In this document: piece after piece, positions 1 through 10,497 of the stretch
Layout: every line of letters starts with the position of its first letter
Numbering within the stretch: the stretch's first letter is position 1
Assembly: GCF_033807575.1 (NCBI RefSeq)
Contig: NC_084726.1
Coordinates: 11,966,001-12,030,000 of the forward strand
Origin: Cydia pomonella
Taxonomy: Eukaryota; Arthropoda; Insecta; Lepidoptera; Tortricidae
Length of the DNA stretch: 64,000 nt
Direction: 5' to 3'
Notes under the pieces: model-generated
Database searches by the model: none
Seen by the model: only the letters and a program-made list of their open reading frames with translations
Told to the model about the DNA's origin: nothing
Position numbers and translations under genes: made by a program

Positions 1-204
1 TACATTATGGCTACGGGCGTAATAGTTTTTTTATTTATTTCATTATACCCATGGGCATATATTATTGGGCATACTTAATGTATTTTTTAAAGTAAGTAGG
101 TATAAATGAGGTTTAGTTTTAATATACTGACGTTTATAATTTTTTTTTTGTGTATGTTAATAAATAATAGCCGTTTAAAATATTTTTACATAATTTTCAA
201 TCGT

Positions 205-445
205 GGCTGAATGGGTCTGTGCCTTCGATGCCTAACCTGTCAAAACATGACAATATGGCGAACTAATGTTTGAACTGTTACCGTATTTAAGAATCGTTTC
301 GGTTAAAATTTAGTTTTTTCTTCGCAACCGTGATGAAAAACATTGTCCGGAGGTAAGAATATTGCAAACTCGGGTCTGCGGCTGTCGGGAATAATCACCC
401 TCATTTACTATATCTCACTTACCCTCCTCATTGCACAATGTACTA
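205..445 (+). repeat. Dispersed repeat A, intact copy 1
   Basis: This stretch matches two other places in the window: 28475-28730 (+) and, in reverse, 17135-17185 joined to 28080-28285. Shared landmarks are a GCCTTCGATGCCTAACCTGTCA-like start, an ATGGCG-containing middle, a run with CTGCGGCTGTCGGGAATAAT, and an end at TTGCACAATGTACTA. Here it is continuous, so it serves as one of the empty-site references for the large insertion at 17186-28079. I do not recognise the family and see no open frame in it. Confidence 0.7.
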
Positions 446-667
446 TTATTAATATTACATTATTTTTCTAAATTTATCTAGAAACCAAACGGTCATCCAA
501 ACATATCAAAAAGGCAATACAAAAGATGATGGTTCATAAATTATAAATTATGTTAACTGTAATAAATATAGTTATAGCTAATGCAAATTTTTGTATCAGA
601 GAGAAAAATCAGATTTGTAGATTATTCTCACTAAACAATCTATCTCACGTACTTTTATCTTCTGCAA

Positions 668-1347
668 ACCTTTTTAGGGTTCCGTAGTCAATTAGGAACC
701 CTTATAGTTTCGCCATGTCCGTCTGTCTGTCTGTCTGTCCGAGGCTTTGCTCCGTGGTCGTTAGTGCTAGAAAGCTGAAATTTGGCATGGATATATAAAT
801 CAATAAAGCCGACAAAGTCGTACAATAAAATCTAAAATTTTTTTTTAGGGTACCTCCCGTACACGTAAATTGGGGGTGATTTTTTTTTTGCTTCAACTCT
901 ACAGTGTGGGGTATCGTTGGAAAGGTCTTTCAAAACTAATATGGGTTTTCAACAAACATTTTTTGATAAAGTGAATATATTCAGAGATAATCGCTCCAAA
1001 AGAAAAAAAAATGTGTCCCCCCCCCTCTAACTTTTGAACCATAGGTCCAAAAAATCGTGGAAGTAGAGCTTAAGAAATACATTAAATGAAAACTATAGCG
1101 GACATGATCAGTTTAGCTGTTTTTGAGTTATCGCAAACAGTTTCCCCTTCATAGTAAAAAGACTTACTTTAATTAGGTACTGATTATGCAAATTTGCCTA
1201 TTTGTTTAACTCGGGTAAAAGGTACCGTTTCGTCCCTTGGTTAACAATTTACTATACTTTAAGCTCCAGTTTAGCTTATTGTGGCGCAAGAGTAACTACG
1301 GAACCCTACACTGAGCGTGGCCCGACATGCTCTTGGCCGGTTTTATT
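668..1347 (+). repeat. (GTCY)n-bearing lepidopteran repeat, long form
   Basis: It opens with TTTTTAGGGTTCCGTA, continues into a GTCTGTCTGTC microsatellite near 718-740, and ends near GCTCTTGGCCGGTTTT. This matches the family layout seen at 5093, 9937, 13459, 14590, 16128 and 62090 (reverse). The interior (C-run at about 1015, TGTGGGGTATCG-like section) is close to the 9937 copy, so these two form a long subfamily. Such microsatellite-linked repeats are known from moth genomes; the exact family name was not checked. Confidence 0.8.
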
Positions 1348-1558
1348 TCCATTAAAATTACACAGCCTAAGATTTATTTGTAATAAACGTATTATTTGAA
1401 TCTGCAAAGGTTCTAGAAGGTTCGGTCCTAAGGGAATAATCTGTCCCGTGTTAACTGCCGGTGTTACAAACAAGATAATAGCGGGAAAATAATTTATCTG
1501 AAGACAGATAATGCACAATTTCTTTCGCCTTTTCGGCAATGATATATAACCATACTCT

Positions 1559-1911
1559 GTATCTTTAGGTATTTAAATAAAAGTAAACAAAATCTACCCT
1601 CAAATGACTCCTAACAGAGCGGCTTACGTGGGCGATGACTCGCGAATGCGACGCGGCGGCCCAACGGCATTCTGACATTCGGCATTCGGCTTCGCGTTCG
1701 CAAGTTATTCGCTCAGGTAAGACACTGCCTTACGCCAGTTGAGGGTAGATGAAAACATTACATGATCAAATAATGTAGGTTAAAGTCAGGTCGTTCAGTG
1801 ACAGATCCAGGTGGTTTTGTATTTGGTTGGTTAACCAATAAATATTATAACTACCCGAAAATGTTCAAATTGCTTGTTTAGTCTTATTTAAATAGGTACC
1901 TAAAGATACAG
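1559..1911. mobile_element. MITE with GTATCTTTAGGTA ends
   Basis: The left end CTGTATCTTTAGGTATTTAA and the right end TTAAATAGGTACCTAAAGATACAG form imperfect terminal inverted repeats about 350 bases apart. The interior has no open frame. It includes a GC-rich patch at 1618-1720 that is absent from the related copy at 29590-29836, which lies in the opposite orientation. Confidence 0.7.
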
Positions 1912-2123
1912 ATTATATAGATAGGTTATACTCATACATGAGGAGCACCTTCCATATTAATTTCTATACCTACGAAGAAATCTGTTATTTTTGATTAATT
2001 TTTGCGTTCTTATCATTTTCATACCAAAACCAAGTGGTTACGGTGACAGCTGACTTTCGCTTCATCTATTGAATCTCATATATCTATGATTTACGTCTGA
2101 TTGGCGTCTATTTCATGCCATAC

Positions 2124-2737
2124 GGCCCGATTTGAAGAATGAGATACGATAACGATAAGTTCTGGTTTAGATAAGTTCTCATTCTGCCGAGACCCTCAAA
2201 AGGAGGAAATACAGGGGTCTCGACGCCAATTATAACTTTGCTCCTTTCGGTGTCGAGACCCTCGGTCCGTGGGGCCCGGGAGCTCAGAGCATTTTTAATG
2301 ATTTGGCCAAACGGCTGGTTGACGTTACAGGGGACAAAAGAGCTGGCAGCTTCCTCGCTCAACGAATAAGCGTTGCGATTCAGCGAGGAAATGCTGCCAG
2401 TATCTTTGGCACTATGCCCCAGGGGCCCTCTTTAGATATAGATTTTTAGTTTTTAATTAGTTTAAGTTTCTATTGTACTTTTATTCACATTTTATTATCG
2501 TTATTACTAAATTGTGTTATTTAAATAAATCAGAATAGTTTGTATGTCGTATAATTGACAGAAGTAGCTCGATTCGGGCAACCAATGTCACTTTGACGTT
2601 AGAAATATCGCAGATAGATCTTATTGGGACTACAGCTGAATGAAATAAACGTCAATTTTGGCATGTCGTTTAGTTATCGATCTTTTAAAGATCCTTACAA
2701 GATCTTAAACGTGTCTTAATCATTCTACGAATGGGCC
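2124..2737 (+). mobile_element. MITE family F (GGCCCGATTCGAAGAATGA ends), interrupted
   Basis: The ends are degenerate forms of GGCCCGATTCGAAGAATGA in inverted orientation. The body contains the family landmarks: GATAAGTTCTGGTTTAGATAA, GTATGTCGTATAATTGACAG, and a CAATGTCACTTTGACGTTAG tract. Other copies are at 30505, 34436 (reverse), 38132 and 63661 (reverse), each about 265-280 bases. This copy is longer because a LINE 3' end sits inside it at about 2184-2537. Confidence 0.8.
2184..2537 (+). mobile_element. 5'-truncated LINE: C-terminus of an RT protein plus 3' UTR
   Basis: A + frame from about 2230 reads FGVETLGPWGPGA, then a stretch with LAKRLVDVTGDKRAG, then FLAQRISVAIQRGNAASI, and stops at about 2449. 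The same peptide signature recurs in the window at 14140-14395 (-) and 21443-21771 (-), so it is a real retrotransposon protein end rather than chance. I take it as the C-terminus of a non-LTR retrotransposon reverse transcriptase protein. The 3' UTR ends with an AT-rich AAATAAAT tail at about 2525. It is 5'-truncated and inserted in MITE family F. Confidence 0.7.
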
Positions 2738-3231
2738 GATAGAAAGCAAAACTGAGTGTAAAAAGGTTTGGCAAAAAAACGTGCATAAGAAAATACCGAG
2801 AAGTTCGTGGGAGCTTCGCAATTTTGGAAATTATCTTTGGCACATCTAGTTGCAAGAAACTTTATTTCGCGTATCATAAAATCGATCCTGTTTTTAAAAT
2901 ATTCTTAATGCTACGTATGACTAATGCACTTAATTTAAGTGCGGTGGCATTAAATTCTTATCTTAATCTTCGATTCTTTTAATAAACTAAATGCAGTTTA
3001 TTTTATTTTTACAATCGTATTAAATTAGTTCTCTTCAAATTATTTCGTTTCATTAGCAAATTTTAACTGTCGGCATTTTCAAAGAAGGTAAAAGATTCTT
3101 AAAGCTTTAAGTACGTTTACAATCAGTTTTATCATCTTTGTAAATTGTTCAAAAAAATTGACAAGAAAATATACTTATAAGATACTTATAAGAAGCTATG
3201 AAAGGTAGTAAACTAAATTTAAAAATAAATA
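2738..3231. other. Intergenic or intronic AT-rich DNA, nothing recognised
   Basis: I see no repeat partner, exon signal or structure here. If the gene beginning before the window is the receptor whose second visible part starts at 4762, this is intron or upstream sequence. Confidence 0.4.
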
Positions 3232-3694
3232 CAGGGTGATTCATGAGACGTGAGCAGGACTAAGCCTACACAATCAGTATGTTAATGAATCATTCACCAT
3301 CATATTTAAGTAAAACAATCACGCTTTTTATCTGTTATTTAACTTTTTGTTAAGGACAAATTTGATTATCTACAATCATGGACACCCTACAACACTTAAT
3401 TAACAAAGATAAAACCTCTTTAACCGTTATGACAGCACTTTGATTATGAAGAAAATAAAATGTCACACTTGAGTGAGATACGATTTTATAAAAGTAACTA
3501 CACTCCGATGACATTCAATTTGTCACTTATTATGGATAAAACAAATTACCATAAATATCGTAAATAAAATAAAACTCTTTTTTTTTTAACAGTAAAAATT
3601 AAATTAACGTTAATCTCACAAATACTGGTACGAAACAGTTGCTGATAATTTACTGAATATGCTTGATCCTGCTCACGTCTCCTGAATCATCCTG
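3232..3694. mobile_element. TA-flanked MITE (Tc1/mariner type), 463 bp
   Basis: The left end CAGGGTGATTCATGAGACGT and the right end ACGTCTCCTGAATCATCCTG are inverted repeats over about 28 bases with few mismatches. Both are flanked directly by TA (3230-3231 and 3695-3696), the target of Tc1/mariner elements. The interior is AT-rich with no transposase. A 64-codon frame at 3663 lies across the end and is not a gene. Confidence 0.8.
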
Positions 3695-3763
3695 TATACT
3701 AAGATATGCTAGCAAGCAAAGTACAGCAGAACTTCATTTTTTTTTATACTATGAATTCAAGAC

Positions 3764-3821
3764 TATTAATAAGACAAACACTGTTATTGATGTATTAATA
3801 ACAGTGTTTGTCTTATTAATA
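3764..3821. repeat. Perfect 25-bp stem hairpin with 8-nt loop
   Basis: Bases 3764-3788 (beginning TATTAATAAGACAAACACTG) are the exact reverse complement of 3797-3821. The eight unpaired bases are GATGTATT. There is no mismatch in the stem and no similar sequence elsewhere in the window. Confidence 0.95.
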
Positions 3822-3939
3822 AAGATAAAGCAAAGTACTACTTCAGTAGGCTGTTAACTTTTCGACCCACGCATTGCTGTCCTTCAATTTCCTCCAGCAT
3901 TTCTAGACTTTATGTATGTAAACACTTTATTGTACATAA

Positions 3940-4165
3940 GAGAAGTAACAAACACTGTTACACAATAGTATATTACGATACAAGTGCGAAAACTAGGAAG
4001 TTCAAAACGAGTGGCGATAAATAAATCGCCTCGAGTTGCGAAATACCTATTCGCACATGTATCGTACAACTTTTTACATTACATATGGTCCTTTAAATGT
4101 TCGACACAGTAACGTAATATGCTAATTTTCGCACTAGTGCGGTAAAGTAGCACCATATGTACTGC
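3940..4165 (+). repeat. Dispersed repeat B (ACGATACAAGTGCGAAAA ... CCATATGTACTG)
   Basis: It shares the landmarks TATTACGATACAAGTGCGAA, GTGGCGATAAAT, TTCGCACTAGTGCG and CCATATGTACTG with 28795-28985 and, in reverse, with 61577-61750. It is partly self-complementary (GTACGATACATG / CACTAGTGCG), suggesting a MITE, but clean ends are not visible. It is non-coding. Confidence 0.6.
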
Positions 4166-4761
4166 AAGTACTGTTATTTATGTGTCAATACGATAAACAA
4201 CGCATGGGTCCACTTGAATAATATCTGGGGGCACAGTAGTGCCCTCGCCAAGACTATCAAAGCGAAGCGCAAGGGCACTAACTACCTACCTTTTCTCGAA
4301 GCGCTGCGTCGTTTTTTGAACCCTCATAACTCATAACTTAAGATTGGGTTGTACTAAATGAACAAAATTCTCGGAATATAAAGTCAAAGAGCTACAGAAT
4401 ACATAACTAGTATGTATCCAGCAATTAATAAAAACTTAAAAAACAACAATTCAAGAACAATAAAATTATACGATATTACAGATCGTATACCTAGTCTCCA
4501 CGGTTAATACATTGAGTTTGGAGATGTGTAAGGTCCCCACGTTTTTCATTTCATTTTATTTCGGGCACACAGAAAGACGTCAACTGACGCGTGCAGCTAC
4601 AACCCAATATCAACTTTCATGCGTTCCGACAATGTTCACGATGACAAGATTTCTGCAGTCTATTAAAGTAGATGTCATACGCATAACGTCCCTAACAAAA
4701 TTGACCTTTTTGTGGGATACCCGTTTGACTTATATTTCAACCATATTTTCTTTGTTTCCAG

Positions 4762-4911
4762 CGTTGGCGTGTGTAGCCGGCTTTCAGCAACAGTACTTTA
4801 GGATAGTACCCCGAAGTCTGCGAGTCCAAGAGGGTTCAGAAGCAGTTCTAGAATGTGCTGTCGCTAACCTGGCCGGGCAGGTGCAGTGGGCTAAGGATGG
4901 ATTTGCACTTG
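4762..4911 (+). CDS. sns: Nephrin/Sns-type receptor exon: signal peptide end and first half of Ig domain 1
   Basis: The exon is bounded by a strong acceptor (TTCTTTGTTTCCAG, ending 4761) and a strong donor (G|GTAAGT at 4912). It encodes ALACVAGF, a typical signal-peptide C-region, then an Ig strand set: VQEGSEAVLECAV with the first Ig cysteine, then VQWAKDGFALG with the core tryptophan. Entry and exit are both phase 1, and it joins in frame to 9743-9922. The QW(A/T)KDG-LG signature is characteristic of the nephrin / sticks-and-stones / hibris family, which acts at the cell surface in myoblast fusion, eye patterning and nephrocyte diaphragm formation. The sns versus hbs choice is not resolved. 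The upstream exon with the start codon is not seen. Alternatively, translation could run in from an in-frame ATG at 4632 or 4644, but the splice acceptor argues against this. Confidence 0.85.
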
Positions 4912-5092
4912 GTAAGTTATCTTTCTCAAACACGAAAGGCAAGGTTGATTTCGCTGGTTAAATATTAGGTGGCAAAATGTAAATTATCAGTCGAAAATTA
5001 AAAGTCCAGATTCGATTTACGTGACAATGATGTTACACACAGTCTATGAGGTCGTTTTTGTTGTTGAATTGCCCATATAAAAACTAAGCTTA

Positions 5093-5365
5093 GGCCCTAT
5101 CCGGCCAACATTCCGTACCCAAAGGGTAAAACAGGACCCTAAAAATGAACTTTATTGGCAACAATTGTTGCAGGTCGGTTACTAAGAATCCGTTGTCCGT
5201 CTGTCTGTCTGTCCGTCTGTCACCAGGCTGTATCTCATGAACCGTGATAGCTAGACAGTTGAAATTTTCACAGATATTGCATTTATGTTGCCGCTATAAC
5301 AACAAATACTAATAAGTACGAAACCCTCAGTGGGCGAGTCTGAATCGCACTTGTCCGGTTTTTAT
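5093..5365 (+). repeat. (GTCY)n-bearing repeat, short form, in receptor intron
   Basis: Landmarks in order are TTCCGTACCCAAAGGGTAAA, a GTCTGTCTGTCTGTCC run at about 5195-5220, CACCAGGCTGTATCTCATGA, GCTAGACAGTTGAAATTTTC, and CGCACTTGTCCGGTTTTT. It has the family layout described at 668 but lacks the long interior. It carries a local insertion around 5140-5180 relative to the copy at 13459. Confidence 0.85.
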
Positions 5366-6472
5366 CTAACTTTGCGACATGTTTAGCTTAAAGCGTTTTT
5401 ATATAGGAAACGAAGTGGTGTACGCTTCGGCCCGGACCTGGGCCGTTTAATCGAGAGTCGTCCTTAAGTAATATTGTAGACAGAGTTTATATTTTCAAAA
5501 TTGAACAACTCTGATCTACTTTCGGAAGTTAATTAGCTTTAATACGAGTATAAGACTATTAATATCTATTTAATCAAGCGAGTAATTTTAATACCTTTTA
5601 AAACAAAAATAATATTTGCAATTCAAACACAGAAAATTCAATAGTTTAATTAATGTATTGATAGTGCTGCAATTAAAATGATATCATAAATTATATTCGA
5701 ATTGACAATCACCAGGAATTGTGTACTCGTTTCAATTATCATAATTCGATATGAAACCTCACATATTAAATACCATTAAAAATTCATGAGTTTTAAAATA
5801 GTAATTATTTTGGATACATCTATAAAATGGTTAATACCTATTAACACAATTGACAAAAAGGTAATTGCTTTTTTAATAAAAATAAGTTGTTCATTTATGT
5901 ATATGTTAACTTAATAATATACATGACAGACATGTCCAGCCCAGTCCCACTTGATCTTAGCGGTCTTAACGCCTACATCTACAATTCTAGTTCTAGAGCA
6001 TAGTTCCGTGTTTCTGATTCGATCAGTTCAACTAACACCTATGTATTATACGCTCCACCGCCGTTTGCTTTACAATAAAAAAAAAAATCAAAAACGCTAG
6101 TTTTCCATAACTTACGTCTCGTGCAATGGACCGAGCTGTGATTTGAAGCAGTGAACGTTGCATTGTGTGTGACTGTCAACGTCGCGTGATTCGGAATGTA
6201 TTCTCTCTCGTTTGACTTTACGATTCTCCTTGTTTTTAAAACACGACGAAGAGGATGTAATGTTTTTTGGTTTGCTGTACATGTTTCGCAATATTTTTGA
6301 CTGTTCTTTGTTACATTTTTTCTCAGATTTTTTTAGCATTTTTTTAGTATTGGACTAAAACGGAAAAGCGGTCTGAAGGTTTTAGTTCGTCGCACAGGAA
6401 GATAAAGATGATGATTATATTGTGCTACTCTCTCTCTCACACACACCTTATCAAAATGTCTTATCTATATTG
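5366..6472. other. Receptor intron, no recognised feature
   Basis: AT-rich non-coding sequence between the two receptor exons. The only visible pattern is a short CT/CA microsatellite at about 6428-6447. The 75-codon - strand frame at 6112-6339 is lysine-rich, matches nothing I know and has no splice context. Confidence 0.5.
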
Positions 6473-6912
6473 TTAAGAGGCTGTCAATACCTAAAGCGCG
6501 CACACTGTCTATTTGTATCGGAGTAAATGAGATAGCACTGTCGCATGTTACTGGGCCTGGGCAAGGGAATAATAAGAAAAATATTTAAATAAAAAAAATG
6601 GATTATTAGTGTAATATTTTACTCAACAGCGGTTTAGATATAAATGTTTTGAAATTGTGATTTTAATTGCAGACCCATAAGTCAAAACAATAAAGACATA
6701 GAACCGTTTAATTGTGATTTTAAGACCAATCTTTGCAATTATTTTCTATCGAGCCGATTTCGTTCAATCATGTATCGAGTACAACCACGGTCTTTGAAAT
6801 ATAATTAATATGAACATATATTTTTCTTACTTGACTAAAACAAATAGTCTTTCTTAAAAAACTGTTTAAGTAACATCAATTTCAAGGACATTGAGTGTTG
6901 ACAGCCTCTTAA
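6473..6912. mobile_element. TTAA-flanked MITE, about 432 bp (piggyBac-like target)
   Basis: The ends GAGGCTGTCAATAC and GTGTTGACAGCCTC are inverted repeats, each directly flanked by TTAA (6473-6476 and 6909-6912), the target duplication of piggyBac-type elements. The interior is AT-rich with no open frame, so the element is non-autonomous. Confidence 0.7.
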
Positions 6913-7226
6913 CAAGTTTGTATAAAACTTAGACCATTTTGGATTTTAATGCATTAACCCTTTCTAATGAATAAAAAAGAGTTTGAAACCATCTCCGGGT
7001 TAGACAATAACTTTACACGATATTTTCATAATTGGACTAACATGTTAAAATCAAACTTCACCTCATAGCAAACTTTTCATTATTAAGTAATTTGAATATA
7101 CATTATATGAAACATTACAAAAATTAATTTAAAATAATCTTATTTAAACTCACACACCACTTAACATATCACATTTAGAAGAAAAACGATGTTGACGTCT
7201 TAAGCGGTCAAAAGGTTAAACATTAA

Positions 7227-7372
7227 TGGCGTTATTCATAAACTCGTTACTGGCCTGAATTAGCTATGAATCGTTTGTCTTTATCTGTCATTTTAACTTA
7301 CGTATTTGTAAGAAAAGGATAAAACACAATGTAACTAAATCAGGCCCGTAAAGTTATATGAATAAGGGGGTA
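7227..7372. mobile_element. MITE with GTTATTCATAAAC ends
   Basis: The left arm GGCGTTATTCATAAAC ... GGCCTGAATTAG pairs with the right arm CTAAATCAGGCCC ... TATGAATAAGGGGG. The arms are imperfect over about 38 bases and the interior is short. No other copy was noticed in the window. Confidence 0.55.
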
Positions 7373-7765
7373 AATATATTGTGAATATTCCACGCTAAAA
7401 AGGATTGCGCTAAATAAAGTTAATGGTAACATTAATTGGATAGTCGGTTTGTAATACTCACATCTGTGGTGATATCTCGCCACATGTGATGAAGTTTGTA
7501 GTTAATATCTGACCTGATAATATATGATTTTTAATACACAAACATAAAAGACTTACTGGCGAATCAAAGTTTCGGTCGTCGTATTATTTAATGTAGAATG
7601 TTTGAGGCTCAGATTTTCTCTTTTTTCATCTATAAATTACCGCGTATCTATAAATCGCTACAATTCCTTAATTTCACAGTTAAAATAATTTGCTTCGAAA
7701 GATTTAGACTTTTCGTAAAGTAAATATTTCGGGAATTTCAAGTTGAATAAAAGTTTGTAACAAGG

Positions 7766-8345
7766 TTTAAACGCTATCTCTTTTAACTTGCGCCCTAGTA
7801 TAGCAGTCAACCATCTCAGTCATCTCTAACTGTCAATAGCTTCGCTGATCCGCATGTTGTCGCGTCGCAATTCCGATTATCAGTTATGCCTGTCTTGGTG
7901 TAAACTTACTTGTCTTGTAAACGCTACCTCTTTTAACTTGCGCCCTAATAAATCACTCAACATGCCGTCATCTCTAACTGTCAATAGCTTCGCTGATCCG
8001 CATGATGTCGCGTCGCGTTTGCGATTATCAGTTACACTTAGTGTAAACTTCACTTGTCCTGTAAATGCTACCTCTTTTAACTTGCGCCCTAATAAAGCAC
8101 TCAAACTGCCGTCATCTCCAGCTGTCAATGGCTCCGCTGATCCGTACGTTGTCGCGTCGCACCAATTGCGATTGTCAGTTACGGTTGTCTTGGTGTAAAC
8201 CTCACTTCCTATAAACGCTACCTCTTTTAACTTGCGCCCTAATAAAGCAGTCAACCAGCCGTCATCTCTAGCTGTCAATGGCTTCGTTGATCCGTGACTT
8301 GTCGCGCCAATTGCGATTGTCAGTCGTGTTTGATGCCTGTCTTAC
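7766..8345 (+). repeat. Tandem array, four units of 144-150 bp
   Basis: The phrase CTCTTTTAACTTGCGCCCTA recurs at about 7778, 7928, 8072 and 8222, each followed by GTCAATAGCTTCGCTGATCCG and GTCGCGTCGC. Spacings are 150, 144 and 150. Open frames on both strands here (114 and 132 codons) only reflect that most unit lengths are multiples of three. They show an internally repeated peptide with no known domain, so I do not call a gene. Confidence 0.9.
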
Positions 8346-8397
8346 TGTTCGGCTTCGTGAAGTTTAGGTTTTGAACTTTAGACTTGTGGAACTTTTT

Positions 8398-8565
8398 GGA
8401 CGGTCTCCGTATTCTACTCGGAAGCCTGCCTAAGAAGCTGGACGTCCCGGGTTTAGATCCCGGTAAGGGCATTTGTTTGTGTGTTTATCACGAATGTTTG
8501 TTCCTGAGTGATGGTTCTTACCTATGTATTTAGGTAAATATCTATACTTATATACGTAGTATCAA
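8398..8565 (+). mobile_element. tRNA-derived SINE, degenerate copy
   Basis: It contains CTGCCTAAGAAGCTG, a B-box-like CCCGGGTTTAGATCCCGG, GTAAGGGCATTTG, then ATTTGTTCCTGAGTGATGG and CTATGTATTTAGG, in the same order as the clearer copies at 12452 and 33249. The A-box end is damaged. It is a retrotransposed repeat and not a functional tRNA gene. Confidence 0.75.
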
Positions 8566-8826
8566 GAAGGGAATAGTGGCTTAATAGATATAAGCCGGAT
8601 ACAGTGGCTCACTCATCCTAATTTCAACACGAGAGAGGCGATATTTGGGCGACTGTTGGTGCTGAGCCACTGTTTCCGCCTTGACCCTACCCATAATACA
8701 ATATTAGCATATTGTGTACAGTCAGCTTCAATAGTAGTGTAACAACGTACCAAAAGTATCTGCAACTCGAATACTTTTCAGAATATAAATACATTATATC
8801 TAGTTCGTATTCAAAAGTATGTGCAA

Positions 8827-9345
8827 TAGTTTAATTGTTCCATATATAGAGACTGTTCCAGATGGCAACAAGAAGTTTTTAGAGACTTGACTGTTTGGGA
8901 AACTAACCACAAATTGAATAAAGAAGTACTGTTCAATACAATTTTAAATATACAAAATGTGTTATAGTTTTATTGTTCCATATATAGAGACTGTTCCAGA
9001 TGGTAACAAAAAGTTTTTTAGAGACTTTACTTTTTGGGAAACTAAGCATAAATTGAATAAAGAAGTACTGTTCAATACAGCTTGGAATATACAAAATGTG
9101 TTACAGTTTTATTGTTCCATATATAGAGACTGTTCCAGATGGCAACAAGAAGTTTTTAGAGACTTTACTTTTTGGAAAAAGCCACAAATTGAATAAAGAA
9201 ATACTGTTCAATACAGTTTTAAAGATACAAAATGTACAATAGTTTTATTGTTCCAGATGGGAACAAGAAGTCTTTAGAGACTTGACTTTTTGGCAAATAA
9301 ACCACAAATTGAATAAAGAAATACTGTTTAAAGATACAAAATATA
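8827..9345 (+). repeat. Tandem array, four units of about 138 bp
   Basis: ATTGTTCCATATATAGAGAC recurs at about 8834, 8972 and 9111, and a shortened form at 9247, spaced 136-139 bases. Each is followed by GATGGCAACAAGAAGTTTTTAG-like sequence and GAATAAAGAA. The left edge (8721-8830) resembles the end of MITE family E (GTACAGTCAGCTTCAATAG), which may have seeded the array. The 79-codon frame at 8957 is a by-product of the repeats. Confidence 0.85.
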
Positions 9346-9742
9346 CGGCTTTGAGTAATGTGGTTTATGTGGCGATGGAAGCAAGTATGGGAGCGGAAGG
9401 CTCCGGCATATGTGTCGTGAGGATGCTAAGCTGTGATTGGCTAATTGTACATATCACGCGATATTTAAGTTATGATTGCGTGGGGCCGGATTAATGCAAA
9501 TATGTACTCTGTGCAGTTGAAATCAGGTTGAAATTGAAATAAACATAAAATGCAGCGCTGAACGCAGTGAAGCGGCGTCAACAGCGACATAATTATCTCT
9601 TTTTGTTAAGCTCTTAGAGACTTACTAGAATAATTTTAACGCGTTAGCCTTTAATTCTGTAGCTAAGGTTGTCCTCAAATAATTTTATAAGTATGTATTC
9701 TACTATTCACGTTTTTTTTAACATAACTATTCTCTTCCCCAG

Positions 9743-9922
9743 GGTTCTCCTCCGTCATCCCCGGCTATCCCCGCTACACGATGATCGGCGATCGCCGCCA
9801 CGGCGTTTACAACCTTAGGATAGTGAACTCGACGCTAGAAGACGAGGCAGAATACCAGTGCCAAGTGGGACCCGCGCAGATGCATAAGGTCATAAGGGCC
9901 AACGCCTCGCTCACTGTTATAG
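9743..9922 (+). CDS. sns: Nephrin/Sns-type receptor exon: second half of Ig domain 1
   Basis: The exon follows acceptor TCTCTTCCCCAG (ending 9742) and precedes donor G|GTAAGT at 9923. It is 180 bases, phase 1 at both ends. With the previous exon it completes one Ig domain: IPGYPRYTMIGD, then GVYNLRIVN, then the canonical DEAEYQCQVG with the second Ig cysteine, then a closing beta strand ASLTVI. IPG-PRY followed by YNLRI and EYQCQVG is diagnostic of the first Ig domain of the nephrin family. The following residues and all later domains (further Ig, FN3, membrane span) lie beyond the window. GC content is clearly above that of the flanking intron. Confidence 0.9.
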
Positions 9923-9936
9923 GTAAGTCTCCATCT

Positions 9937-10497
9937 TTTTAGGGTTCCGTAGCCAAATGGCAAAAAACGGAACTCTTATAGATTCGTCATGTCCGTCTGT
10001 CTGTCCGATTATGTCACAGCTACTTTTTTCCGAAACTATAAGAGCTATAATGTTCAAACTTGGTAAGTAGATGTATTCTATGAACCGAATTAAGATTTTA
10101 ACACAAAAATAGAAAAAAAAAACAATTAATTTTGGGGGTTCCCCATACTTAGAACTGAAACTCAAAAAATCTTTTTTCATCAAACCCATACGTGTGGGGT
10201 ATCTATGGATAGGACTTTAAAAATGATACTTAGGTTCCTAATATCATTTTTTTCTAAACTGAATAGTTTGCGCGAGAGACACTTCCAAAGTGAAAAAATG
10301 TGTCCCCCCCCCCCCCTGTAACTTCTAAAATATCAGAATGAAAAATCTAAAAAAAATATATGATATACATTGCCATGCAAACTTCCACCGAAAATTGGTT
10401 TGAACGAGATCTAGTAAGTAGTTTTTTTTAATACGTCATAAATGGTACGGAACCCTTCATGGGCGAGTCCGACTCGCACTTGGCCGCTTTTTTTAAA
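9937..10497 (+). repeat. (GTCY)n-bearing repeat, long form, abutting the splice donor
   Basis: It starts with TTTTTAGGGTTCCGTAGCCA only about 14 bases inside the intron, just after the exon donor at 9923. It has GTCCGTCTGTCTGTCC at about 9990 and ends with GACTCGCACTTGGCCGC. It is related along its length to the copy at 668-1347, including the C-run near 10306-10317. Confidence 0.85.

Noticed and set aside
1690..1725. CTCAG|GTAAGA near 1715 considered as another recursive splice site
   Set aside because: No pyrimidine tract or branch point precedes it, and it lies within a MITE.
4512..4761. In-frame extension upstream of the first Ig exon, with ATG codons
   Set aside because: A strong polypyrimidine tract and AG end exactly at the conserved coding start, and the upstream peptide lacks a convincing signal-peptide start, so it is treated as intron. 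The alternative is noted in the exon entry.
7880..8278. A 132-codon - strand frame (and a 114-codon + frame) with repeated peptides
   Set aside because: The frames exist because the 144-150 bp tandem units are multiples of three; there is no known domain, no splice context, and both strands are open equally.
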